From Acidovorax sp. Leaf191 (lineage in GTDB: Bacteria; Pseudomonadota; Gammaproteobacteria; Burkholderiales; Burkholderiaceae_C): a DNA stretch of 64,000 nucleotides. The notes beneath the pieces are model-generated. The model was not told the DNA's origin and searched no databases. It saw only the letters and a list, made by a program, of their open reading frames with translations. The DNA lies in contig NZ_LMPT01000021.1 of NCBI RefSeq assembly GCF_001424425.1, positions 172,827 to 236,826 on the forward strand, given 5' to 3'. A program made the translations under genes and the position numbers. This document shows, piece by piece, positions 48,948 through 57,743 of this stretch (position 1 is the first letter of the stretch; every line of letters begins with the position of its first letter).

Positions 48948-50762
48948 TCACGACGTGAACTGCAGCGCCGCCAGCCGGGCATAGACCCCGCCTTGCGCGA
49001 GCAGCGCCGTGTGCGTGCCTTGCTCCACGATGCGCCCATGCTCCAGCACCACGATGCGGTCGGCATTCTGCACGGTGGCCAGCCGGTGGGCGATGACCAG
49101 GGTGGTGCGGCGCCCGGTGTGGCGCTGCATGGCCGTGTCCAGCGCGGCCTGCACCATGCGTTCGCTTTCGGCGTCCAGGGCGCTGGTGGCCTCGTCCAGC
49201 AGCAGCAAGGGCGGGTCTTTGAGCATGGCCCGTGCAATCGCGATGCGCTGGCGCTGCCCGCCCGACAGGCGCACCCCTCGCTCGCCGAGAAACGTGCCAT
49301 AGCCCTCCGGCAGCGCCATCAGGAAGTCGTGCGCGAATGCGGCGCGCGTGGCGGCCATCACTTCCTCGTCGGTGGCGTCCGGGCGGCCGTAGCGGATGTT
49401 CTCCATGGCCGATGCGGAGAAGATCACGGCGTCCTGCGGCACGGTGCCCGTGCTGGCGCGCAGCGTGGCAAGCGGCAGGTCGCGGATGTCCACGCCGTTC
49501 AGGCGAATCCGGCCCGCCGGCCGCCCATACGGGCCGGTGTCCACGTCGTAGAAGCGCTGCAGCAGCTGGAACACCGTGGTCTTGCCCGCACCGCTGGAGC
49601 CGACCAGCGCCACGGTCTCGCCAGGCGACAGGCGCAGCGTGAAGTCATGCAACGCGGGCTGGTCGGGCCGCGAGGGGTAGTGGAACAGCACGTTGTCGAA
49701 CTCCACGGCCAGGCCCTGGCCCGACAGCGGCAGGTCCCTGGGGGCGGCAGGGTCTGCCACCGGTGACCGGCTGGCCAGCAGCTCCATCAGGCGTTCGGTG
49801 GCGCCCGCGGCGCGCAGCAGGTCGCCATACACCTCGCCCAGCACGGCCACGGCGCCTGCCAGCAGCATCACGTACACCACCGTCTGCCCCAGGTGCCCGG
49901 CGGTCATCTGGCCCGCCAGCACAGCCTCGGTGCCGCGGTACAGGCCCCACAGCAGCAGCGCTGCGTTGGCGATGATGATGAAGGCCACCAGCAGGGCGCG
50001 TGCCCGGCTGCGCGTGACGGCCACCTGGAAGGCGTTTTCGGTGGCCTGTGTGAAGCGGCGCGTCTCGCGCGGCTCGGCCGTGTAGCTTTGCACCACCGGC
50101 ACGGCATTCAACACCTCGGCCGCGATGGCGCTGGAGTCCGCCACCCGGTCCTGGCTGTCGCGCGAGAGGCGGCGCACGCGCCGTCCGATCCACATGGTCG
50201 GCAGCACCACCAACACCACGGCCACCAGCACGATCGACATCACGTACGGGTTGGTCCAGACCAGCATCGCCAGTGCGCCGATGCCCATCACGGCGTTGCG
50301 CAGCCCCATCGACAACGATGAGCCCACCACCGTCTGCACCAGCGTGGTGTCGGCCGTCAGCCGCGACAGCACCTCGCCGGTCTGCGTGGTCTCGAAGAAC
50401 TGCGGGCTTTGCTGCAGCACGTGGCCGTACACCGCGTTGCGCAGGTCGGCCGTCACCCGCTCGCCCAGCCAGCTCACCATGTAAAAGCGCGCCGCCGAGA
50501 ACACCCCCAGAGCCACGGCCACCGCGAACAGCGCTTCGAAGTGATTGCGCAGCGCCATGGTCTGCGCGCCCTTGTCGGCGCTGACGAGGCCCGAGTCCAC
50601 CAAGTTGCGCAGCGCCAGCGGAAACGCCAGCGTGGCCAGGGCCGCCAGCACCAGGAACACCACCGACAGGGCGATGCGTGCGCGGTACGGACGCAGAAAG
50701 GGGAAGAGCCCGCTGAGGGACCGGGGTGCGCCGCGCGCGGGCGTGGAGGGGAGGGTGGCCAT
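48948..50762 (-). CDS. ABC exporter, fused membrane and ATPase domains (MsbA/ABCB type)
   Basis: Half-transporter of 604 aa that works as a homodimer. The N-terminal membrane domain (about 25-320, six helices) includes RVTADLRNAVYGHVLQQSPQFFE. The ATPase domain has Walker A LVGSSGAGKTTVF, a Q-loop in TVPQDAVIFSAS, signature LSGGQRQRIAIARA, Walker B LLLLDEATSALD, and the H-loop VIAHRLATV. The closest named relatives are lipid-A/multidrug exporters; substrate cannot be read. It stands alone, convergent with the DUF1178 gene. Confidence 0.93.
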   Translation of the reverse strand: MATLPSTPARGAPRSLSGLFPFLRPYRARIALSVVFLVLAALATLAFPLALRNLVDSGLVSADKGAQTMALRNHFEALFAVAVALGVFSAARFYMVSWLGERVTADLRNAVYGHVLQQSPQFFETTQTGEVLSRLTADTTLVQTVVGSSLSMGLRNAVMGIGALAMLVWTNPYVMSIVLVAVVLVVLPTMWIGRRVRRLSRDSQDRVADSSAIAAEVLNAVPVVQSYTAEPRETRRFTQATENAFQVAVTRSRARALLVAFIIIANAALLLWGLYRGTEAVLAGQMTAGHLGQTVVYVMLLAGAVAVLGEVYGDLLRAAGATERLMELLASRSPVADPAAPRDLPLSGQGLAVEFDNVLFHYPSRPDQPALHDFTLRLSPGETVALVGSSGAGKTTVFQLLQRFYDVDTGPYGRPAGRIRLNGVDIRDLPLATLRASTGTVPQDAVIFSASAMENIRYGRPDATDEEVMAATRAAFAHDFLMALPEGYGTFLGERGVRLSGGQRQRIAIARAMLKDPPLLLLDEATSALDAESERMVQAALDTAMQRHTGRRTTLVIAHRLATVQNADRIVVLEHGRIVEQGTHTALLAQGGVYARLAALQFTS

Positions 50763-51259
50763 GCGCGAAGTGTAGGCGGGCGTGCCTGTCCGGACGTGCC
50801 TGCCACAGGGCGGCCCTGCACACCTGCGGGCTACCGGGCAGGCGCTGCCGCCGCGGGCGCTGCGCTGATGCAGGAAAGGGGCAGGGCCCTGAAATCTTCA
50901 GCGCCGCGGAGTCTGCCCACCCGCGCACCCCTTGTCTTGCCGTCATGCAGTTGTAAGCAAGCGCTGCAGGCTCCCAGGTTCGCATCGCATGGCCGAGCGA
51001 GGCTTTTTCGCGCGTCGGCAAGTGCCCGCAACCCGCACCGGGCAAGGCACAGGCGGGCCCCGCACGGCGCGCGCGTTGATGACCGTCAACCCGTGCACCG
51101 CCGGCGAGCCTGACCCGTAGGCGTTTATACATAGGCATTAGTCCCAGTATCTACCGCGGGGTAGGCAGGCATACGATGCACGGCGACACAACGCATGCAT
51201 GGGAGCCTTGCTGGCCAAGGCTTTCTTCCTCAGCCCCCTTACGGAGCGACCCTGGCGCA
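50763..51259. other. 497-bp divergent intergenic region ahead of the importer operon
   Basis: No credible gene. It must hold the promoter of the minus-strand ABC exporter and that of the livG operon. A TATACAT at about 51126 and an inverted-repeat-like segment CTACCGCGGGGTAG at 51152-51165 stand out on the livG side. No standard -35 box could be assigned. Confidence 0.5.
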
Positions 51260-52030
51260 ATGAGCGACGTCATTCTTGAAACCCACAGCCTGACCAAAGA
51301 GTTCAAGGGATTCACCGCAGTCAGCGACGTGAACCTGGCCGTGCGCCGGGGGTCCATCCATGCACTCATCGGCCCCAATGGCGCAGGCAAGACCACCTGC
51401 TTCAACCTGCTGACGAAGTTCCTCACACCCACATCCGGCACCATCCGGTTCAACGGGCACGACATCACCCGCGAGCAGCCCGCGCAGATCGCGCGCCGTG
51501 GCGTGATCCGCTCTTTCCAGATCTCCGCGGTGTTCCCGCACCTCACGCTGATGGAAAACGTGCGCCTGGGTTTGCAGCGCAAGCTGGGCACGTCGTTCCA
51601 CTTCTGGCGCAGCGAGCGCAGCCTGCACCAGCTCGATGGCCGCGCGATGCAGCTGCTGGCCGAAGTGGGCCTGGCCGACATGGCCGATGAGGTCACCGTG
51701 AACCTGCCCTACGGCCGCAAGCGCGCGCTGGAGATCGCCACCACGCTGGCCATGGAGCCCGAACTCATGCTGCTGGACGAGCCCACGCAGGGCATGGGCC
51801 ACGAGGACGTGGACCGCGTCACCCAGCTCATCAAGAAGGTGTCTGTGGGGCGCACCATCCTCATGGTCGAACACAACATGAAAGTCGTCTCCACCATCGC
51901 CGACCGCATCACCGTGCTGCAGCGCGGTGCGGTGCTGGCCGAGGGGCCGTATGCCGAAGTGTCGAGCAACCCGCAGGTGATGGAAGCCTACATGGGCACC
52001 ACCGACGGCCAACTTCAGGGAGCGCATTAG
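51260..52030 (+). CDS. livG: branched-chain amino acid-type ABC importer ATPase LivG
   Basis: ATP-binding subunit of a HAAT-family importer, 256 aa. Walker A GPNGAGKTTCF, Q-loop in SFQISAVFPHLTLMENV, signature-region YGRKRALEIATTLA and Walker B LMLLDEPTQGM, then H-loop in MVEHNMKVV. ATG at 51260 begins MSDVILETHSLTKEF. First gene of livG-livF-binding protein-livH-livM; the ATPases precede the permeases, unlike the E. coli order. Confidence 0.92.
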   Translation: MSDVILETHSLTKEFKGFTAVSDVNLAVRRGSIHALIGPNGAGKTTCFNLLTKFLTPTSGTIRFNGHDITREQPAQIARRGVIRSFQISAVFPHLTLMENVRLGLQRKLGTSFHFWRSERSLHQLDGRAMQLLAEVGLADMADEVTVNLPYGRKRALEIATTLAMEPELMLLDEPTQGMGHEDVDRVTQLIKKVSVGRTILMVEHNMKVVSTIADRITVLQRGAVLAEGPYAEVSSNPQVMEAYMGTTDGQLQGAH

Positions 52031-52268
52031 ATGAAGCTCCCCCTGAGTCGCTTCGCGCCTCGGTGCCACCGCCAGAGGCGGTGTCTCTTCGGGCACGTCC
52101 AATCCTGCGCAGGCAGGATTGGAACCTCGGCCCTCAGCCCTTCTCTCGTCTCGCTGCGCGAGTCGGGAGGGGGACGCCCCCAGCGCGGCGGGGCGGCCCT
52201 TGCGCGGGGGCGCTGGCTTCGATCGCGACGGTTGCGGCGGACAGCGTGCGGCGCAATGGATAACTGAA
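52031..52268. repeat. repeat-like spacer between livG and livF
   Basis: A 238-bp G+C-rich spacer beginning ATGAAGCTCCCCCTGAGTCG at the livG stop. It contains a perfect 10-bp hairpin CCAATCCTGC/GCAGGATTGG at about 52098-52121. This opening and the CGCGGCGGGGCGGCCCTTGC segment are wording I associate with intergenic repeats in Comamonadaceae genomes, but no second copy is in this window. Confidence 0.45.
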
Positions 52269-53000
52269 ATGGCAAATACCCCAATCAAGAACGGCGTGCC
52301 TGCGCTGGAAATCAAGGGCCTCGAAGCCTGGTACGGCGAGTCGCACGTGCTGCATGGCGTGGACATCGTCGTGCAGCCCGGTGAAGTCGTCACGCTGCTG
52401 GGCCGCAACGGCGCCGGCCGCACGACCACCATGCGCGCCATCATGGGCCTGACCGGTGCACGCAAGGGCTCGGTCAAGATCAATGGCGTGGAGACCGTGA
52501 ACATGCCCACGCACCGCATCGCCCACCTGGGCGTGGGCTACTGCCCGGAAGAGCGCGGCATCTTCTCCAGTCTGTCGTGCGAAGAAAACCTGCTGCTGCC
52601 GCCGGCGCTCAAGACCGGCACGCCCGGCATGTCGGTGCAAGAGATCTACGCCATGTTCCCCAACCTGGCCGAGCGCAAGAACAGCCAGGGCACGCGCCTG
52701 TCGGGTGGCGAGCAGCAGATGCTGGCCGTGGCGCGCATCCTGCGCACCGGGGCCAACCTGTTGCTGCTCGACGAGATCTCCGAGGGCCTGGCCCCGGTCA
52801 TCGTGCAGGCGCTGGCCCGCATGATCACCATGCTGCGCGAGAAGGGCTACACCGTGGTCATGGTGGAGCAGAACTTCCGCTTTGCGGCGCCGCTGGCGGA
52901 CCGTTTCTATGTGATGGAGCACGGCCGCATCGTCGAGAAGTTCGGCGCGTCCGAACTGGCGGAGAAGATGCCCGTGCTCACCGAACTGCTGGGTGTCTGA
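52269..53000 (+). CDS. livF: branched-chain amino acid-type ABC importer ATPase LivF, with Lys-to-Arg Walker A
   Basis: Second ATPase of the importer, 243 aa. The Walker A reads LGRNGAGRTTT: the lysine that contacts the beta- and gamma-phosphates is arginine (R51, codon CGC at 52419). Otherwise intact: Q-loop region YCPEERGIFSSLS, signature LSGGEQQMLAVARI, Walker B LLLLDEISEGLAP (isoleucine in place of the usual proline after DE) and VMVEQNFRF. ATG at 52269 starts MANTPIKNG. The unusual spacer upstream separates it from livG. Confidence 0.92.
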   Translation: MANTPIKNGVPALEIKGLEAWYGESHVLHGVDIVVQPGEVVTLLGRNGAGRTTTMRAIMGLTGARKGSVKINGVETVNMPTHRIAHLGVGYCPEERGIFSSLSCEENLLLPPALKTGTPGMSVQEIYAMFPNLAERKNSQGTRLSGGEQQMLAVARILRTGANLLLLDEISEGLAPVIVQALARMITMLREKGYTVVMVEQNFRFAAPLADRFYVMEHGRIVEKFGASELAEKMPVLTELLGV

Positions 53001-53065
53001 CCACAGGTCCGCCAGCGATCCCCATTTTCTTTTCTTCAACCAACCACACCCACAGGAGACAATCC

Positions 53066-54265
53066 ATGAAGAAGAACCAACTCACCGCGCTGGCATTGGT
53101 GCTGGCCGCAGCGGGCCTGGCCACCTCGGCCGCGCACGCGCAGGACAAGGTCAAGATCGGCTTCATCACCGACATGTCCAGCCTGTATGCCGATGTGGAG
53201 GGCAAGAACGGTGCCGTGGCCATCCAGATGGCCATCGATGACTTCGGCGGCAAGGTGCTGGGCATGCCCATCGAACTGATGAGCGCGGACCACCAGAACA
53301 AGGCCGACATCGCCGCCTCGAAGGCGCGCGAGTGGATCGACACGCAGGGCCTGACGATGATCTTCGGCGGCACCAACTCCGGCACCGCGCTGGCCACGGC
53401 CAAGGTGGCATCCGAGAAGAAGCGCGTGTACATCAACAACGGCGCGGCCAGCTCGGCGCTGACCAACGAGCAGTGCTCGCCCTACACCGTGCACTACGCC
53501 TACGACACCGTGGCGCTGGCCAAGGGCACGGGCTCGGCCATTGTCGACACCGGCGGCAAGAGCTGGTACTTCCTGACGGCCGACTATGCCTTCGGTCACG
53601 CACTCGAAGCGGACACGACCACCGTGGTCAAGGCCAAGGGCGGCAACGTGGTGGGCGCGGTGCGCCACCCGCTCAATGCGTCGGACTTCTCGTCCTTCCT
53701 GCTGCAGGCACAAAACTCCAAGGCCCAGATCCTGGGCCTGGCCAATGCGGGCGGCGACACCATCAACGCCATCAAGGCGGCCAAGGAGTTCGGCATCGGC
53801 AAGAGCATGAAGCTCGCCGGCCTGCTGATCTTCATCTCCGACGTGCACAGCCTGGGCCTGCGCAATACCGAAGGCCTGCAGTTCACCACCAGCTGGTACT
53901 GGGACCTGAACGACGAGACGCGCAAGTTCTCGGCGCGCTTCTTCGAGAAGACCAAGCGCATGCCCACCGAGATCCAGGCGGCCGATTACTCCGCCACCAT
54001 GAACTACCTCAAGGCCGTGGAAGCCGCCAAGAGCGTGGATGCCGACAAGGTCATGACCACGTGGCGCGGCATGAAGATGAACGACTTCTTCGGCTCTGGC
54101 CAACTGCGTCCCGATGGCCGCTACGTGCACGACATGTACCTGATGGAAGTGAAGAAGCCGTCGGAGTCCACCAAGCCCTGGGACTACTACAAGCTCGTCA
54201 AAAAGCTGCCCGGCGACACGGTGTTCACCACCAAGGCCGAGAGCAAGTGCGCGCTCTGGAAGTAA
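53066..54265 (+). CDS. periplasmic substrate-binding protein of the importer
   Basis: A 399-aa periplasmic binding protein of the LivJ/AmiC type (peripla_BP_6). Signal peptide LTALALVLAAAGLATSAAHA with cleavage before QDKVKIG. Mature start KIGFITDMSSLYADVEG is the usual ligand-cleft opening; WYFLTADYAFGHALE and QILGLANAGGDTINAIKAA follow. AGGAGA lies 7 bases before the ATG. Substrate could be an amino acid, amide or aromatic acid; nothing in the neighbourhood decides. Confidence 0.92.
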   Translation: MKKNQLTALALVLAAAGLATSAAHAQDKVKIGFITDMSSLYADVEGKNGAVAIQMAIDDFGGKVLGMPIELMSADHQNKADIAASKAREWIDTQGLTMIFGGTNSGTALATAKVASEKKRVYINNGAASSALTNEQCSPYTVHYAYDTVALAKGTGSAIVDTGGKSWYFLTADYAFGHALEADTTTVVKAKGGNVVGAVRHPLNASDFSSFLLQAQNSKAQILGLANAGGDTINAIKAAKEFGIGKSMKLAGLLIFISDVHSLGLRNTEGLQFTTSWYWDLNDETRKFSARFFEKTKRMPTEIQAADYSATMNYLKAVEAAKSVDADKVMTTWRGMKMNDFFGSGQLRPDGRYVHDMYLMEVKKPSESTKPWDYYKLVKKLPGDTVFTTKAESKCALWK

Positions 54266-54395
54266 ACGCCTGGGTGGCGGAAGCCAGCGCGGGGTGCCAT
54301 TGCGGCGCCCCGGCTTGCCCCGGTGGCCCTTCGGGGCCCGCCATGCAGTGGCCCGCTGTCTGCTCTGAACCTCTCTGAACCTGCCGTTGCCTCCC

Positions 54396-55280
54396 ATGGA
54401 ATTCTTTGGTGTCTCATTGCCCGGCCTGTTGAGCCAGCTTCTCCTGGGGCTGGTCAACGGTTCGTTCTACGCAATTCTCAGCCTGGGTCTGGCCGTGATC
54501 TTCGGCCTGCTCAACGTCATCAACTTCGCGCATGGTGCGCTGTTCATGACCGGCGCCCTGATCACCTGGATGGCGATGAACTACTTCGGCATCAACTACT
54601 GGTGGATGCTGGTGCTGGCGCCGCTGGTGGTGGGGCTGTTCGGTGTGCTGATCGAGCGGCTGCTGCTGCGCTGGATCTACAAGCTCGACCACCTGTACGG
54701 CCTGCTGCTGACCCTGGGGCTCACGCTGCTGATCGAAGGGGTGTTCCGCTCCATCTACGGCGTCTCGGGCCTGGGCTACGACACGCCAGAGTTGCTGGAA
54801 GGCGCCACCAACCTCGGCTTCATGATCATGCCCAACTACCGCGCCTGGGTCGTGGTGGCATCGGTGGTCGTGTGCCTGGCCACCTGGTACGTGATCGAAA
54901 AGACCAAGCTCGGCGCCTACCTGCGTGCCGGCACCGAGAACCCCCGCCTGGTGGAGGCTTTCGGCATCAACGTGCCGGTGATGGTCACGCTGACGTACGC
55001 CTTCGGCGCCGCGCTGGCCGCGTTTGCCGGCGTGCTGGCCGCGCCGGTCTACCAGGTCACGCCGCTCATGGGGCAGAACCTCATCATCGTGGTGTTCGCG
55101 GTGGTGGTGATCGGCGGCATGGGCTCCATCATGGGCTCCATCCTCACGGGGCTGGGCCTGGGCGTCATCGAAGGCTTCACCAAGGTGTTCTACCCCGAAG
55201 CGTCTTCCACCGTGGTGTTCGTCATCATGGTCATCGTTCTCCTCATCCGCCCCGCCGGCCTGTTCGGCAAAGAAAAATAA
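54396..55280 (+). CDS. livH: branched-chain amino acid-type ABC permease LivH
   Basis: Inner-membrane permease subunit, 294 aa with about eight helices. Seen: GLVNGSFYAILSLGLAVIFG, NVINFAHGALFM, and the EAA-like cytoplasmic loop RAGTENPRLVEAFGINV, then VVIGGMGSIMGSI. ATG at 54396 is preferred over the upstream in-frame TTG at 54387. Preceded by a 130-bp gap after the binding-protein gene. Confidence 0.93.
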   Translation: MEFFGVSLPGLLSQLLLGLVNGSFYAILSLGLAVIFGLLNVINFAHGALFMTGALITWMAMNYFGINYWWMLVLAPLVVGLFGVLIERLLLRWIYKLDHLYGLLLTLGLTLLIEGVFRSIYGVSGLGYDTPELLEGATNLGFMIMPNYRAWVVVASVVVCLATWYVIEKTKLGAYLRAGTENPRLVEAFGINVPVMVTLTYAFGAALAAFAGVLAAPVYQVTPLMGQNLIIVVFAVVVIGGMGSIMGSILTGLGLGVIEGFTKVFYPEASSTVVFVIMVIVLLIRPAGLFGKEK

Positions 55281-55295
55281 GCAGGGGCCGCTCGC

Positions 55296-56309
55296 ATGAA
55301 CCTCAAGAACATCGCCCCCATCGGTTACGGCCTGCTGCTGCTGGGCCTGGTTGCCGCGCCGTTTCTGGGCGCCTATCCCGTCTTCGTGATGAAGCTCATG
55401 TGCTTTGCACTGTTTGCTTCGGCCTTCAACCTGCTGCTGGGCTTCACCGGCCTGCTGTCATTCGGCCACGCGGCCTTCCTGGGTGGCGCGGCCTATGTGG
55501 CCGGGCACGCCATCAAGGTCTGGGGCCTCACCCCTGAGGTGGGCCTGCTGCTGGGCACCGCGGGGGGCGCGCTGCTGGGCCTGCTGTTCGGCTGGCTGGC
55601 CATCCGCCGCCAGGGCATCTACTTTTCGATGATCACGCTGGCGCTGGCGCAGATGCTGTTTTTTGCCTGCCTGCAAGCGCCCTTTACCGGCGGCGAAGAC
55701 GGCCTGCAGGGCGTGCCGCGCGGCAAGCTGTTCGGCCTGATCAGCCTGCAGAGCGACCTGGTCATGTACTACGTGGCCTTGGTGATCGTGGTGCTGGCGT
55801 TCCTCGTCATCGTGCGCACCATCCACTCGCCGTTCGGCCAGGTGCTCAAGGGCATCAAGGAGAACGAGCCGCGCGCCATCTCGCTGGGCTACGACACGCA
55901 CCGCTTCAAGCTGCTGGCCTTCGTGCTGTCGGCCGCACTGGCCGGCCTGGCGGGCTCGCTCAAGACCCTGGTGCTGGGCTTTGCCACGCTGTCCGACGTG
56001 CACTGGACGGCCTCGGGCCAGGTCATCCTGATGACGCTGGTGGGCGGCCTGGGCACGCTGTCGGGTCCGCTGATCGGCTCGGCCGTGGTGGTGCTGCTGG
56101 AAAACAAGATCGGCGAATTCGGCAACCTGCTCGCCGCCCTGACCAGCGTGGAATGGTTCAAGACGCTGGGTGAGTCCGTCACCATGGTCACGGGCCTGAT
56201 CTTCGTGATCTGCGTGCTGGCCTTCCGCCGCGGCATCATGGGCGAGATCATCGCGTGGATGGACCGGCGGCGCGGCGGCGGCAAGACGACGACGACGGGT
56301 ACGCATTGA
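55296..56309 (+). CDS. livM: branched-chain amino acid-type ABC permease LivM
   Basis: Second permease, 337 aa. Seen: FNLLLGFTGLLSFGHAAFLGGAAY, QGIYFSMITLALAQM, the coupling loop LKGIKENEPRAISLGYD, and TLVGGLGTLSGPLIGSA. Ends with a basic, Gly/Thr-rich tail. Starts 15 bp after livH, last gene of the operon. Confidence 0.94.
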   Translation: MNLKNIAPIGYGLLLLGLVAAPFLGAYPVFVMKLMCFALFASAFNLLLGFTGLLSFGHAAFLGGAAYVAGHAIKVWGLTPEVGLLLGTAGGALLGLLFGWLAIRRQGIYFSMITLALAQMLFFACLQAPFTGGEDGLQGVPRGKLFGLISLQSDLVMYYVALVIVVLAFLVIVRTIHSPFGQVLKGIKENEPRAISLGYDTHRFKLLAFVLSAALAGLAGSLKTLVLGFATLSDVHWTASGQVILMTLVGGLGTLSGPLIGSAVVVLLENKIGEFGNLLAALTSVEWFKTLGESVTMVTGLIFVICVLAFRRGIMGEIIAWMDRRRGGGKTTTTGTH

Positions 56310-56437
56310 CTGGCTGACTGGGTCGTCGTCGCGCAGGCGGTGCAACAGGCTGCGGTGAAAAGCGCCGCCATCCTTCCCCCATCAGCATGGGGCAGGTGGG
56401 TGCACCTCGGCAGGATTCGCGGGGCGCCCGCTCTCGT

Positions 56438-56532
56438 CAAAATGGATAGCTGCTAGCGCAGGATGGACGCGGATTTCAAGGGTTTTCGGCTTGAAATCCT
56501 TGCCCGATCAGCGGTAGCTGCTATCAAAAATG
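56438..56532. repeat. dispersed short intergenic repeat, compound copy 5
   Basis: Two half copies face each other: GATAGCTGCTAGCGC at the left and GCGGTAGCTGCTATCAAAAA at the right. Between them is a perfect hairpin GGATTTCAAG/CTTGAAATCC with a nine-base loop. It lies between convergent livM and the CrtC-like gene, so it may also serve as a bidirectional terminator. Confidence 0.6.
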
Positions 56533-56553
56533 GGGTGCACTGGGCGGCTGCCT

Positions 56554-57717
56554 TCACCCCAGCCGTAGCCGCTTCGCATACCCCGTCATTTCCAGGTAGC
56601 CCCGTCCCACCGCGCGGCCTGCGGCGTCGCGCAGCTCGCTCAGGCCCTCCCAGTAGATCGCGCCCGTGGAGCCCTGGCTGTCCAGCTCCTGGTCGTCCAG
56701 CAGCGCATGTACGCTGAAGGTACCGGCGGGCGTCTGCACCTGCCACTGCACGGGGTAGCGCGCACCGCTGCGCCCGCTGGCCCAGTGCCGCGTGGCCGTG
56801 AAGGTGACGGCATCGTGCGCAAAGACCTGGGGCGCCTGCTCACCCGCCGCGCGCATCGAGCCGCCGGCCCACAGCGTGCTGCCGTCCTGGCGCCGCAGGT
56901 GAAAGGCCGTGAGCGCGCGGCCATCTTCCAGGTTCATGCCGATCCAGTCCCAGCCCACGGCGTCCGGGTGCATCAGCGCCTCGCTCCACTCGTGGTCCAT
57001 CCACGCACGGCCGCTGCCGGCCTCGACCACCCGGCGCCTGCCCCCGAGCGTCAGCGTGCCCGCTACGGCCAGTTGCGGCTGGCTGTAGTAGTAGCTGGCC
57101 TGCGCGGCCTCCGGCCCCTTGCGCGACAGGCCTTGCCGGCCCTGCAGCAGTACGGGCTGCGTGCTGTCAAAGCGCAGGTCCAGCGCAAAATCACTGCCTT
57201 GCACCTGCGCGGTATAGCGGCTGGCGCCAGGCGCGTCCGCGGCAGCGCGCACCAGGTGCCAGTCGCGCAGGTGCACGGCCGTGTCGCCCTCGGCCGCTTC
57301 GGCAATGCCAAAGCCCGCGCGCGCAATCCGCTGGTCGTGGTACAGGCGCCGGCCCTGCACATCTGTCACGGCTGCATGCGCAAACACCAGCTGCCTGGCC
57401 GCAAACCGCGACTGCAGCCCCTGCGTGCCATCCACCCGCGAGCGGAAGAACGTGACCTGGAACCCCCACAACCGCCCCTCGGCCTGCGCGTGGCCGGTGA
57501 TGTACCACCACTCGGTGCGCAGATCCGGGTGGCTGCCATGGTCGCGTGGAAACTCCAGCGTGCGCGCCGGCAGGGCATGGGCCGGCAAGGCGCCGCCACC
57601 CCATGCCGCCACACCCAGCGGCAGGCTGCTGCCAAGCGCCAGCCAGCGCCTGCGCGTCAGTGCGCCGGGCACGTGCGGCACGCTGGGGGCTCCGTGGGGT
57701 GGCACGCCGTCTGGCAT
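56554..57717 (-). CDS. exported lipocalin-like protein, CrtC/AttH family
   Basis: A 387-aa protein with a twin-arginine-like signal (TRRRWLALGSSLPLGVAAWGG, ending near PAHA). The family motif TEWWYITGHAQ appears early in the mature part, and AWMDHEWSEAL and VGWDWIGMNLEDGRALTAF in the second lipocalin half. CrtC is carotenoid 1,2-hydratase and AttH a protein of unknown activity; no carotenoid genes or Att-type transporter are adjacent, so function is open. ATG at 57717 is preferred because it puts the RR motif near the N-terminus. Gene is 26 bp after the upstream cysteine-synthase-family gene. Confidence 0.8.
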   Translation of the reverse strand: MPDGVPPHGAPSVPHVPGALTRRRWLALGSSLPLGVAAWGGGALPAHALPARTLEFPRDHGSHPDLRTEWWYITGHAQAEGRLWGFQVTFFRSRVDGTQGLQSRFAARQLVFAHAAVTDVQGRRLYHDQRIARAGFGIAEAAEGDTAVHLRDWHLVRAAADAPGASRYTAQVQGSDFALDLRFDSTQPVLLQGRQGLSRKGPEAAQASYYYSQPQLAVAGTLTLGGRRRVVEAGSGRAWMDHEWSEALMHPDAVGWDWIGMNLEDGRALTAFHLRRQDGSTLWAGGSMRAAGEQAPQVFAHDAVTFTATRHWASGRSGARYPVQWQVQTPAGTFSVHALLDDQELDSQGSTGAIYWEGLSELRDAAGRAVGRGYLEMTGYAKRLRLG

Positions 57718-57743
57718 GGTCAATGGGGTGCTCGCGCCGGGCG

